This document shows positions 1 to 7,618 of a DNA stretch of 8,824 nt, in pieces. This DNA comes from Candidatus Zipacnadia bacterium (lineage in GTDB: Bacteria > Armatimonadota > Zipacnadia > Zipacnadales > Zipacnadaceae). The notes beneath the pieces are model-generated. The model ran no database searches. It had not been told where the DNA came from and was given only the letters and a program-made list of their open reading frames with translations. The DNA lies in the NCBI GenBank assembly GCA_029821455.1, contig JALGTI010000111.1, positions 1-8,824 of the forward strand, written 5' to 3'. The position numbers and the translations under genes were made by a program. The stretch's first letter is position 1. Each line of letters begins with the position of its first letter.

Positions 1-1382
1 TGTTGCACCAGCGCTCGACGAAGTTGATCCTCGGGTCCATCAATCCAGGTGCCGTCTTCGTGCAGCTTCGGCGCGCCACTCTTGCGCCGCTTCGGGTGAC
101 GTGCAAGCAAGAACGGAGTTCGCGAGAGCCAAACGCGCGAGCTGGCAAGTTGGGGCGTTTGGCCTGCCCTGAACTCGTGTCCGCCATAGGCCTCCGGCTC
201 TCCCAGGCCGACCAGAACGAGGTGCAGATCAGGTCTGCCCCCGGCCTGCCACAGCTTGTGTACGCCGGACAGAGCCATTCGGGCCGGTTCATCAAAGCCG
301 CTGCGGCAGTAAACGGTGATATGATCCAGGCGACCGTCGCCGTCATCATCAGCGGGCAGGACGAAGGCGTGCTTGTGGCCTTCGAGGCGGTTACCGTTTT
401 CATCTTTGCCTGCGAAGATCTCGGCCCCGTCGGACCAACTCATGAGTGCCTGGCGCATGGTTTCGGCCAGATAGACCGTGTGGGTCAGGCGGGGCAGCAC
501 CGGTCCGGCGAGGGCGAAGCGAGCAACCGTAGGCATGGGCCGCGTGCGAACTGCCGGGCGGCCCAGCGACGACCGGGGCTCAAGGGCCCGCAGAGGCAGC
601 ACATAGGCGATCATCCGACTGCCGGGCGGGCTATTCCAGCCCTGCTTGCGCAAGTCGGTGGTCTCGGCGTGCAGGGCGGCGAAAGCATCCTCGGGCAAAT
701 GGGCCAGGCACTTCTGGTGTTGCTTTTCGGTCAGCTTGACCTTGTCCGGATCCTTGCCTTTGGCATCGGCAGCAACGCGCCTTCTTCCTATTTCGGCCTG
801 TACAGCGCGCTCAGCTTGTTCCTGCCTCCAGAAGTCGTACTCATGCCAGGGCTCCGCAGCCATGACCTGCACGCGCTCGCCGGCTTCCGCCAGTGCGTTC
901 TGAGCACCGGTCGGGCAGCAGTTGGTCCGGCCGTCCCACTCCAGAAGAAGCTCCGCCTCGACCCAGCTTTCCGCTCTGCCGAAATAGCCCAGCACTCTCA
1001 AGAGTTTTCTCAATGCCTGCGCCTGGTCATCGGGCAGCACTGACTGGGGCCAGCACATGAGCACCGGCTGGCTTACCTCGATTCTGACAAAGGTGTCAAA
1101 CACCATGTCACTCTCACCAGGCTTGTAGCGGCGCATGTAGTGGCGAGTATGGGCCACCGTTGCCGGGGGAAGCGCGAACTCAGGCGGGTCGGTGAGAGAC
1201 TGCAATAGGCTCCGGACGGTCTCTTCGGGGATATCAGGGCGCTTGCGGCGCCAGGTGGCGATAAGCGACCGGAAAAGCCGCCAGGGGCTTGGGGGCCACT
1301 CGACCGCGCCCTCGTTGATATGGCGTCCCCACGGGGTCGCGTGAAACCTGCCAGCAACAAAGCGCAACTTGATGGCGACCAC
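1..1382 (-). CDS. csb2: Type I-G CRISPR protein Csb2 (Cas5-Cas6-like, GSU0054 family), partial at 3' end
   Basis: 460 codons are open on the minus strand before the gene runs off the left edge, so the C-terminus is missing. I chose the GTG at 1382-1380 because AGGAGG (1397-1392) lies 9 nt upstream, inside the last codons of csb1. The N-terminus shows family motifs: RFHATPWGRHINEGAVEWP (12-30) and PSPWRLFRSLIATW (31-44). Later come LGYFGRAESW (131-140) and GHKHAFVLPADDDGDG RLDHITVY (335-358), also typical of this family. In type I-G, Csb2 combines Cas5-like and Cas6-like parts: it processes precursor crRNA and caps one end of the crRNA in the effector complex. The glycine-rich C-terminal end expected of the Cas6-like part would lie outside the window. 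It starts 4 nt after the csb1 stop, which suggests translational coupling. The family call is from recalled motifs; the RNase role is family knowledge. Confidence 0.93.
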   Translation of the reverse strand, partial: MVAIKLRFVAGRFHATPWGRHINEGAVEWPPSPWRLFRSLIATWRRKRPDIPEETVRSLLQSLTDPPEFALPPATVAHTRHYMRRYKPGESDMVFDTFVRIEVSQPVLMCWPQSVLPDDQAQALRKLLRVLGYFGRAESWVEAELLLEWDGRTNCCPTGAQNALAEAGERVQVMAAEPWHEYDFWRQEQAERAVQAEIGRRRVAADAKGKDPDKVKLTEKQHQKCLAHLPEDAFAALHAETTDLRKQGWNSPPGSRMIAYVLPLRALEPRSSLGRPAVRTRPMPTVARFALAGPVLPRLTHTVYLAETMRQALMSWSDGAEIFAGKDENGNRLEGHKHAFVLPADDDGDGRLDHITVYCRSGFDEPARMALSGVHKLWQAGGRPDLHLVLVGLGEPEAYGGHEFRAGQTPQLASSRVWLSRTPFLLARHPKRRKSGAPKLHEDGTWIDGPEDQLRRALVQ

Positions 1383-1386
1383 TGCT

Positions 1387-2373
1387 CTATTCCTCCTCTT
1401 TGGCCCGGGACTTGGCCTTCGCCGCGGGTTCGTATGTCACAGTGGTCACAGGCGGATCGGCGAACAGCCCGTCGCTGGCGGCCTTCTTTACCAGCCCTGG
1501 CAGCGCCTTTTCGACATCCTGCAACTCTGGCATTTGCCAGTCATCAGGCCGGGATACAACTATGCTATCTGCCATTTCCAAGTCGCAGGCGGTGCGCAGC
1601 CGTAACCCTTCGCGCAGGAACTTCATGACCTTGTACAACGCCATGCTGATCAGCAGGTCCTCGGTGCTTTCTCCCAAGCCGAATGCGCGAATCTGGGCCA
1701 GATCGAGGTTGAAATACGCGGTAATGCTATCAGCAGTGTACTCGTCGCGGCTGAACGGTACATGCCCAAACCCCCTGCTGGTGTCACCGCTGGGGTCAAC
1801 CTCGTCCTTTTTCACGCCGCCGCTGGTGGCAACCCGCACGCCGGTGGCTTCTATGAAAGCCGAAAGGGTGCGCGGCATCCGCAGGCGACCGCCCGCCAGC
1901 TCCTTCTTCGCGAGGAACACACCATGCAGCAAGCAGTTGCAGTCGTACTTCATGAGGATTTGGGCCAGCAGCTTGAAGTTGATCGGCCTCTTCTCCAGCG
2001 CATTGGTCTCTTCTTGGAGCTTGTCGAAGAAGCTCTTGTCCTTGCTTTCCAGGATATAGGGACTGTTGATGCGGTGGGATTCAAGAATGGAGCTGGTGAG
2101 GAAGTCCCCATCTTGCTCCACGTTAATGTAGGAGATGCCCTCCAGCGGCTCCACTACGCACTGCCGCACGGAATCCCAGCACACAACTTCGAGGCGGTTC
2201 GCCATGGACTGGGCGCTTTCTACCAGCAGTTCATCTCCGTGGGTGGTTTCATACACAGCCGCCCCCAGGTCAGGGAAGCCGGTAGGTTGGAACCGACTGC
2301 CCTGCAACGGCTCCAAAGGAACCTCCAGAAGCAGCCTGGGCTCATTCTTCAATCCATCCAGATACTTGGCCAT
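1387..2373 (-). CDS. csb1: Type I-G CRISPR protein Csb1 (Cas7 backbone, GSU0053 family)
   Basis: A 328-residue protein that is the likely Cas7-type backbone subunit polymerising along the crRNA spacer in the type I-G effector. Family motifs in order: SRFQPTGFPDLGAAVYE (26-42), LLVESAQSMANRLEVVCWD (49-67), ESHRINSPYIL (98-108), LLHGVFLAKKELAGGRLRMP (148-167), SGGVKKDEVDPSG (184-196), the EYTADSITAYFNLDLAQIR stretch (211-229) and FLREGLRLRTACDLE (252-266). The ATG at 2373 is preceded by AAGGAG (2386-2381) with a 7-nt spacer. The C-terminus is charged and ends KSRAKEEE; its codons contain the Shine-Dalgarno sequence of csb2. It lies 26 nt after csx17 in the same operon. Length and motif order look complete, with no frameshift or missing block. 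Some databases call this Cas7g or Cas7u. Confidence 0.95.
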   Translation of the reverse strand: MAKYLDGLKNEPRLLLEVPLEPLQGSRFQPTGFPDLGAAVYETTHGDELLVESAQSMANRLEVVCWDSVRQCVVEPLEGISYINVEQDGDFLTSSILESHRINSPYILESKDKSFFDKLQEETNALEKRPINFKLLAQILMKYDCNCLLHGVFLAKKELAGGRLRMPRTLSAFIEATGVRVATSGGVKKDEVDPSGDTSRGFGHVPFSRDEYTADSITAYFNLDLAQIRAFGLGESTEDLLISMALYKVMKFLREGLRLRTACDLEMADSIVVSRPDDWQMPELQDVEKALPGLVKKAASDGLFADPPVTTVTYEPAAKAKSRAKEEE

Positions 2374-2399
2374 GCTCTTGCTCCTTTCGTGACAAAGTC

Positions 2400-4544
2400 T
2401 TAGGTTGCCGGGCTTTCAACAGCAGACGGCATCAGTACTTGGTCTCGCAACCGAACGACAGCGTCTCTTGAGATCGGAAACAGCAGGGCAGCGGCGATGC
2501 GGCGGGAGAGGGCAGAATTCTCAGTAACCGCCTCAACGGCGGGTGGGAGCCCCGAGCCCCGCAAGCGGCGGGCGGCGGCCGTGGTTGCCTCGACCATGCG
2601 CCCCGCACATGCCAGCCTTGTGATCTCAGGCTCGTAAGGGACCGCGACGGCCTCCCCGTCAGCGCCGAGGGCCACCGAGTGTGGCAGATGTACGAGCTTC
2701 AGCAGAGAATAGCTTGCAGGCAAAACGCCGCGGACATCCACGACACTGCGGCCGCGGATTCGGACTCCGTTCAAACCCCACAGCAAAGCCTCCAGCTTCT
2801 GCTCGTTCACCTCGCCATATATGAATCCGCTTATGTCATCAAGGCGAGCCGGGGCCACTCCATGCAAGGGCAGGAGTTCCAGGTTGCGTCGCTGTGCCGC
2901 CATACAACGGCGCCGCAACGTCGCTATCATATTCTCGCAAAGATCGGCGTATCCCCAGACCACAAAAGGCTGGTCCATCTTCTCCCTGTTGAATCGTGGC
3001 CGAGATGGAGCAGGAGCGAGGGGAACCATATTCGCCCGCAGAGGCCCTAACTCTTCGTCCTCACGAATCGAGGCTAGCGACAGCGCTAAACGGAATTCTG
3101 GGCTGCTATCATCACAAGCACGCAGCCAACCAAGACCGAGCGGCGGCAATGGAGCCAGCCAGCTATTGTCTTGTACTGTCTTGGGACTGTGGACCATAGC
3201 CTTTTCGGCTGCGCCCAGGGCGACGATGACCTCCTGCCAGTGTGTTGAAGTGTCATGGCGGCAAACCTCCAGGATGGCGTTCTTGATGCGCCGTACGGCG
3301 CGCCCTAGACTTGCCGGCGCGTTCTTGCCTCTGGCCACACGCTCAAGTGAATCAAGCCAGGAGTCGATCTCATTGAGCAGGTCAATGCGCGGCGAGGCAC
3401 GTCTGGGCACAATCCAGCGTCCCAACGGAGCGGCTATGTATGCCTGGCCGTTGCGCTGCAGATAGCCGAATCGCTCGAAGGCGCTGATCCCCCTGTCCAC
3501 TCCCAGGCCGCGCACGGCCCGAGCGAAGTCCACCCCGTCCCTGGCACGGCGCCGGCCTACTGCGGCCCGCCCCTCGCAAAACAGAGCCTCCACTTCACGG
3601 TAACCCGCCGGCCGCTCCCACAACGGCATCCACGTCTCAGCCCGCGACTGACCGACGTCGCCAGCCGCGGCGGTGCCATACCCCGCGTCCGCTGTGCGGA
3701 CAGTAAAGGGGTAGCTGAGCACCCCGGGCCCTGTGGCCTGCATCCTGCGCGTTATCGCCCCCGAGAAAACCAGCGCCCCTTCCAGCATCAAGATGAAGTC
3801 CCAGGGGTTGGTCAACGATTCACCATCAAAGTCCGCCGCAGCATTCGGCCCGCCTGCACTGCCAGGCAGAAACTGGCCAATTGGCTCTTTCAGCAGTAGG
3901 CCGCTGGTTTTCTCACTCACCAGTGTGGCCTGCAGCCAACCCGGGCTCTCCGCGGTGGGGCCACCAGTTTCTGCATCAATAATGTTCACCACGCGCTGCA
4001 TGAAGTTGTTGGTGAAATCCAGACGCCCGTCATTGCCACCTGTACCCAGAAGTGGCGGGTACTTCGGTCCGTCCTGGGTCAGAGCAAATGCCGCGTCCAG
4101 CCACACAATGACGTCGTCAGGCAATACACCCCGGCAGATGGTCAGCAGCCTTTCCTTTTCTCCGTCCTTCGGTGCGCTGTCCAAACTACGCTCGTCCGCG
4201 AGCCCACGGCACCGCTTTATCACTTCCGCGTAATGACGCAACCGTGGTGCTGTTGAGTTCTCGATGGTCCCGATTCCAGTCTGATTGTCCTTCGGAAAAA
4301 AGCCGCTGCCGCCGTTCCAGGGCGCAATCAGCGCACTCGGTGAGTAGTGCTCAAGGAAGAATGTGGTCAGCGCCTGGTCGTCGAGCACCGAGCGGAGGTG
4401 AAAAACCTCGTCCTGCCACCAGCCCATAGCACCTCGGTCCACTTGTTCGCTGACCACCCGGAGAATGCCCAGGGCTTTCAGGTAATGGGCCAAGGGCATA
4501 GGCGAACAGCCGGCAAGCACAACATTGTGGATTGTTTCAGCCAT
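2400..4544 (-). CDS. csx17: Type I-G CRISPR large subunit Csx17 (Cas8g)
   Basis: A 714-residue protein of the Csx17 family, the large (Cas8) subunit of type I-G effectors, which by analogy contacts the PAM and target DNA. Recognisable blocks: VLAGCSPMPLAHYLKALGIL (9-28), APWNGGSGFFPKD (74-86), YPPLLGTGGNDGRLDFTNN (162-180), IGQFLPGSAGGPNA (222-235) and LTNPWDFILMLEGALVFSGA (244-263). Three in-frame starts lie close together: GTG at 4553, ATG at 4550 and ATG at 4544. I chose 4544 because AAGGAGG (4560-4554) sits 9 nt before it, whereas the GTG overlaps that site. The gene then overlaps the cas3 stop by 8 nt (ATGGCTGA), a normal coupling arrangement. The C-terminal third (about 520-714) is helix-rich by eye and may contain or separately encode the small Cas11-like subunit; this is inference. 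Confidence 0.93.
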   Translation of the reverse strand: MAETIHNVVLAGCSPMPLAHYLKALGILRVVSEQVDRGAMGWWQDEVFHLRSVLDDQALTTFFLEHYSPSALIAPWNGGSGFFPKDNQTGIGTIENSTAPRLRHYAEVIKRCRGLADERSLDSAPKDGEKERLLTICRGVLPDDVIVWLDAAFALTQDGPKYPPLLGTGGNDGRLDFTNNFMQRVVNIIDAETGGPTAESPGWLQATLVSEKTSGLLLKEPIGQFLPGSAGGPNAAADFDGESLTNPWDFILMLEGALVFSGAITRRMQATGPGVLSYPFTVRTADAGYGTAAAGDVGQSRAETWMPLWERPAGYREVEALFCEGRAAVGRRRARDGVDFARAVRGLGVDRGISAFERFGYLQRNGQAYIAAPLGRWIVPRRASPRIDLLNEIDSWLDSLERVARGKNAPASLGRAVRRIKNAILEVCRHDTSTHWQEVIVALGAAEKAMVHSPKTVQDNSWLAPLPPLGLGWLRACDDSSPEFRLALSLASIREDEELGPLRANMVPLAPAPSRPRFNREKMDQPFVVWGYADLCENMIATLRRRCMAAQRRNLELLPLHGVAPARLDDISGFIYGEVNEQKLEALLWGLNGVRIRGRSVVDVRGVLPASYSLLKLVHLPHSVALGADGEAVAVPYEPEITRLACAGRMVEATTAAARRLRGSGLPPAVEAVTENSALSRRIAAALLFPISRDAVVRLRDQVLMPSAVESPAT
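2976..2987 (-). promoter_or_regulatory. Candidate internal ribosome site and start in csx17
   Basis: Within csx17, AGGGAG (2987-2982) lies 3 nt before the in-frame ATG of Met523 (2978-2976). A product from here would be 192 residues, beginning MDQPFVVWGYADL. Some type I systems make their small Cas11 subunit from an internal start in the large-subunit gene, so the site is worth noting. The spacing is shorter than ideal and other methionines (539, 548) lie nearby, so this is weak. Confidence 0.25.
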
Positions 4545-6963
4545 CGGCATCACCCTCCTTGGCGCTGGCGCGCCAGTCTGCCACCCTCAATAATGCCTCC
4601 AAATATGCCAGTTGAAAAGGGCCATAGCGATCCAGCAGTTCCAGCGTTCGCTCCAGCCAGGACGATTCCTCACCGACCCCGCCCATCTCCATCAATTCAA
4701 GCGACAGCACAGTTGTCGGCACCTCCCTCTTATCACCCAGAACTACCGCCGGCAGCACATCGCCCTCCCAAATGCCACGGGCGAAGCGCTCCCCGCCATC
4801 CGGTTGTCTTTCTCCCGGCAGAGACCTAATAGACAAACGCACCTTCCCATGATGGCTGGCCACCAGATACGCCGCCAGGTCGCTGGCGCCCTGTTGCAGC
4901 ATTGCCAGGGCCGAAGCCAACTCATGCCGGAAATGCGGTCGGGCGCTTTCCTTCTGATCCGCAGCTCCCCAGTGGTCAGACTTTGCCCAGGGCCCACTCT
5001 CCCGCCGCGCGTCATCCTCCGGCAGCCCTGCAAGCAGCAAGTCCTGGAAGTACGGGTGCGCCTTGCCCAGATCGTGCCAGCAAGCGGACTCCAATAGGAC
5101 ATCCTTCAGACCATCCCCAGCCGGGCCCAAGTCCTGCAGCTTCTTCACTTCCAGCATCACGTCGGCCAGATGTTCAGCGAGGGACACAAACCTCCCTGTT
5201 GCAGTGAGGTGGTCATCGTCGTAACCCTCTACTGGTATCGCGGATTGGTCGGAAACGGCCGCCACAACAGGCTGCGTCTCCGTGGCCTGTGGCCACCAGC
5301 CGAGCCGAGTATCATACCCTCCGGCTTTGGCATCAAGCAGCACGATCAGCCCAGGCCGCAGACTATTTCTCTGAACACGCTCCCACCTTCTGGACAGTCC
5401 GTCCCATACCAGCCGCTCGGCGCCGCGTTCCTGTGCCTTATCGAAGAACTGCACAAGAGCAGGTAGTCTTACCGGGCACAGCTCTTCAGGAGAGGGGGCC
5501 ACTGCCACAGCGTCCTGGTCTTCAAGATCCCGCCACAACACCGAGACGTCCAGGTCATCCGCATCACGGATGTAAGGTGACACATCTATGTCGTTGCCAG
5601 CCAAGTCCGGCGTGGTATCAAAAAGCTCCAGGAGGTCCCGCCGACGCAGTACCTGCGTGGGTTCCGCCGTCGTGGGATCAGGGATATCTTCCAGCGTGGT
5701 AAGCCCGACATCATCTAGCCCCTGCAGTAGTTCTCGTGCTACTGTTAGCCCCTCCGCTTCATAAGGAAAGCTATCTCTCTCGTCGGCAATGTCTATCCAG
5801 CGAACTTCACATTCGCTCTTTGCCCATTCGCCGCGCCGATTGCAACGGCCAAAACGCTGCACCAGAGAAGGCCACGGCGCCAACTCAGTGAACAGCACGC
5901 GCGCTGAAATATCTACGCCCGCTTCTACTGCCTGAGTGGCAACCACGATCCGGCCCTGCGGGGGCACATCGGCCGACAGGCTTGCCTGCAGGACCCGGCG
6001 CTCGGCCGGGCGGAACCGCGAGTGCAGAAGAACCCTCTCCACTAGGCTGTCATCAACCAGCTTATTCAACTCAGACATAACGGCCTGAGCCCGGGATACC
6101 TGATTGAGCACGACCAGCGTCAGGCTGCCCGTCGCGTGCTCCCGCAGGACCTCTTCTGCCAGCTCCGCGGCATAGCTCTTTGCATTATCCTTCGTGAGGC
6201 TGACATCCGAGGGCAAGAGAGGCTTAGGAGCCTGCAGCCGCTTGGCCAGTTCCGGGTGCTTCTGGTCCTCGGGGCTTATGGCCAGAGCATGCTCCAGGAA
6301 CTCCTTCGCAGCAGGGCCATCTACGGTTGGCAGATCAGAGAATCGAACCGTGGCTGACATCCAGATGGACTGAACAGGCCCGCAAGTGCCCAAGATCCGC
6401 CGCAGCGCCTGCAGTTGCAGCGTTGTCGTCAGTCCTGGGCCCATCAATTGAACCTCGTCCATGACCCAAAGGCAGTCACTGTTCAGCAGCCCGAAATGCA
6501 TCGGCCAGCGGTAGCGGCTCAGTGTGTAGCCGCGGTTCAGCGCACGGGACAGGAGTTGATCCTGGGTGCCCACCACAATGGCATCCGCTTCCGGGTAAGC
6601 GTCCCAATCGTTCTCCACCTCTCCTCCCATGAGTTGATAAACGCCGATCTTGCCTTCGTCCCCCGGCAGATCGGTGAGCAGGTCCAGATTGGCCAGCCAG
6701 TTGCGGACGGCGTCTACGGTCTGCTCTACCAGCACACGCATCGGCAGGCAGTAAACGAGCCGCCGCGGTGTAGAATCCCGCACCTCTGTATTCGGATGCA
6801 GTCGCCGGCGCCATACCCACCCCAGAACAGCTGCCACCGTCTTCCCTGCGCCGGTCGGTGCATTCAAGACCCAGGGCAGATCTTCCCGCTCTGCAATAAC
6901 CTGCTGATATGCAAAGGCACTAAGACCCTCGGTCGCTCGCTGAAAGAATTCTGCAAAACGCAT
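4537..6963 (-). CDS. cas3: CRISPR helicase-nuclease Cas3, type I-G, with C-terminal HD domain
   Basis: An 808-residue ATP-dependent DNA helicase and single-strand nuclease that degrades target DNA after recruitment by the effector complex. The helicase comes first: Walker A APTGAGKT (35-42), QDQLLSRAL (135-142 region), Walker B-like DEVQ (169-172), SAT (203-205), HSRF (314-317), ATQAVEAGVDIS (342-353) and QRFGRCNRRG (369-378). The HD nuclease is at the C-terminus, unlike the N-terminal position in types I-E or I-C: H598, WHDLGKAHPYFQ (629-640; H630, D631, K634), FRHELAS (678-684; H680), ASHHGK (702-707) and VADWRAS (794-800; D796). All usual metal-binding positions look intact. An ATG at 7056 is in frame but has no ribosome site; the ATG at 6963 follows GGAGGAG (6973-6967), so I start there. 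This is the first gene of the operon. Confidence 0.96.
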   Translation of the reverse strand: MRFAEFFQRATEGLSAFAYQQVIAEREDLPWVLNAPTGAGKTVAAVLGWVWRRRLHPNTEVRDSTPRRLVYCLPMRVLVEQTVDAVRNWLANLDLLTDLPGDEGKIGVYQLMGGEVENDWDAYPEADAIVVGTQDQLLSRALNRGYTLSRYRWPMHFGLLNSDCLWVMDEVQLMGPGLTTTLQLQALRRILGTCGPVQSIWMSATVRFSDLPTVDGPAAKEFLEHALAISPEDQKHPELAKRLQAPKPLLPSDVSLTKDNAKSYAAELAEEVLREHATGSLTLVVLNQVSRAQAVMSELNKLVDDSLVERVLLHSRFRPAERRVLQASLSADVPPQGRIVVATQAVEAGVDISARVLFTELAPWPSLVQRFGRCNRRGEWAKSECEVRWIDIADERDSFPYEAEGLTVARELLQGLDDVGLTTLEDIPDPTTAEPTQVLRRRDLLELFDTTPDLAGNDIDVSPYIRDADDLDVSVLWRDLEDQDAVAVAPSPEELCPVRLPALVQFFDKAQERGAERLVWDGLSRRWERVQRNSLRPGLIVLLDAKAGGYDTRLGWWPQATETQPVVAAVSDQSAIPVEGYDDDHLTATGRFVSLAEHLADVMLEVKKLQDLGPAGDGLKDVLLESACWHDLGKAHPYFQDLLLAGLPEDDARRESGPWAKSDHWGAADQKESARPHFRHELASALAMLQQGASDLAAYLVASHHGKVRLSIRSLPGERQPDGGERFARGIWEGDVLPAVVLGDKREVPTTVLSLELMEMGGVGEESSWLERTLELLDRYGPFQLAYLEALLRVADWRASAKEGDADG

Positions 6964-7011
6964 ATTCTCCTCCACTATGGTGCAAACACAGTGGTGTCCC
7001 AGTGTTACAGT

Positions 7012-7017
7012 ATTGTA
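7012..7017 (-). promoter_or_regulatory. Candidate -10 box of the cas operon promoter
   Basis: On the minus strand TACAAT (7017-7012) differs from the sigma70 -10 consensus at one position and lies about 50 nt upstream of the cas3 ATG. No good -35 hexamer sits 16-18 nt upstream (the region reads CCGGCA). If real, the promoter would be weak or need an activator. The 29-bp dyad lies directly upstream, over the -35 region. Confidence 0.35.
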
Positions 7018-7028
7018 CCTATTCGCCA

Positions 7029-7057
7029 GATGGATGCCGGTATACCTGCTATCCATC
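7029..7057. promoter_or_regulatory. 29-bp dyad upstream of cas3, candidate operator
   Basis: Perfect 7-bp inverted arms GATGGAT (7029-7035) and ATCCATC (7051-7057) flank a fully palindromic 8-mer GGTATACC (7039-7046), with inner spacers of 3 and 4 nt. The whole is 72-100 nt beyond the first base of the cas3 ATG on the upstream side. It also sits just upstream of the TACAAT box. Such a nested palindrome fits a dimeric or tetrameric transcription factor site; no regulator gene is seen in the window. It could instead form an RNA hairpin if transcription starts further upstream. Confidence 0.4.
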
Positions 7058-7182
7058 AGCTTTTGACTCGATATGGTCTGGACAACGCCGACGAGGACTG
7101 CTCATCCTCAGGGAGAGTTGAACAGTTTGAGGTGACATGCCCCCCGAAAGGGGTGCCAACTAAGGTGAGGGGATCTGATAGG
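7058..7182. other. Non-coding stretch between cas promoter region and IS remnant
   Basis: No gene seen. It holds two small hairpins: TCCTC and GAGGA arms near 7090-7110, and CCCC/GGGG arms around a CGAAA loop at about 7142-7153 (CCCCCCGAAAGGGG). The second resembles the kind of sequence found at insertion-sequence ends, but no matching partner was found. No CRISPR repeats are present. Confidence 0.4.
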
Positions 7183-7211
7183 TGGAGTGCTCCCCGTCTT
7201 AGGTCCACCTT
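7183..7211 (+). repeat. IS terminal inverted repeat, transposase-distal end
   Basis: The plus strand reads TGGAGTGCTCCCCG, then TCTTAGGTCCACCTT. It shares GTGCTC, CCCCG, TCTT and GGTCCAC in the same order with the other end at 7655-7619 but lacks several bases between blocks. It is degenerate. Confidence 0.55.
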
Positions 7212-7226
7212 CGATAAAATTCTTCA

Positions 7227-7252
7227 CCCGGTGAGGCTACGTGCCTCCCGGG
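7227..7252 (-). terminator. Weak hairpin at end of the IS remnant, possible terminator
   Basis: Arms CCCGG(t)GAGGC (7227-7237) and GCCTCCCGGG (7243-7252) give a 10-bp stem with one bulged T and a 5-nt loop. On the minus strand it is followed after about 7 nt by TTTT. The T tract is short and late, so termination of transcription toward cas3 would be partial at best. Confidence 0.25.
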
Positions 7253-7289
7253 GTTGTTGGGCCGTGGTCGTTATCGTTGGGGTGCCCAG

Positions 7290-7309
7290 GCCATCCCCGA
7301 AGGGATGGC
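7290..7309. repeat. Perfect 8-bp hairpin with CGAA loop inside the IS remnant
   Basis: GCCATCCC (7290-7297) and GGGATGGC (7302-7309) are perfect inverted arms around CGAA. It lies in the part of the IS downstream of the second stop. There is no T tract on either strand next to it, so it is not a clear terminator. Confidence 0.5.
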
Positions 7310-7618
7310 GCGCTCCGGCCTGGTTGGCGAGCTCTTCTGGCGTCATGTTGTCCAGTCAGCTGTGGGCCCGCTCCCGGTTGTAGTCTTGCCGCTACGCCTC
7401 CACCAACTCTTGGCTATCGGCCACCGACAGGAACCAGTGCTCCTTTAAGCACTCCTGCCGAAAGCGAGCGTTGAACGCCTCTATCACCGCGTTGTCCGTG
7501 GGCGTGCCCGCTTCTGCTTGCTGCAAAGCGAACACGATCTGCGGCTCCGTGTAGCGTTTCCGCTTCATGATTCCCAGCCCTCCTGTCGAGAGTATGGATC
7601 TTCATCTACTCTCATGCC

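Larger units (their letters stand above)
7224..7568 (-). pseudogene. IS3-family transposase remnant, orfA start fused to orfB end
   Basis: Translating from the ATG at 7568 gives MKRKRYTEPQIVFALQQAEA, the typical beginning of an IS3-family OrfA (helix-turn-helix protein). It passes directly, at residues 21-25, into the end of the OrfB integrase: TDNAVIEAFNARFRQECL (24-41), then EHWFLSVADSQELVEA (43-58). A TAG (7394-7392) stands where the family has Trp (WRQDYN), and a TGA (7358-7356) in the PHSxLD motif. The frame then reads LDNMTPEELANQAG and ends at the TGA 7226-7224. AGGAGGG (7584-7578) remains 9 nt before the start. The final Asp-Glu catalytic region is mostly deleted, so the product is inactive. 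The fusion point is at GTPT, which matches both OrfA (AEAGTP) and OrfB (GxPTDN) family sequence. Confidence 0.85.

Noticed and set aside
3..1043. Long plus-strand open frame of 346 codons.
   Set aside because: It lies antisense to csb2, whose minus-strand translation carries clear family motifs; the plus-strand product is low in structure and recognisable motifs.
1762..2403. Plus-strand open frame of 213 codons.
   Set aside because: It is antisense to csb1 and arises from GC-rich codon bias; the minus-strand protein matches the Csb1 family.
6964..7056. N-terminal extension of Cas3 by 31 residues from the ATG at 7056.
   Set aside because: No Shine-Dalgarno precedes that ATG, it lies in the dyad, and a strong GGAGGAG site precedes the ATG at 6963, where family-like sequence begins.
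6415..7383. Plus-strand open frame of 322 codons spanning the cas3 start and the upstream region.
   Set aside because: It is antisense to the cas3 helicase motifs and continues through the promoter region and IS remnant, with no ribosome site or known motif.
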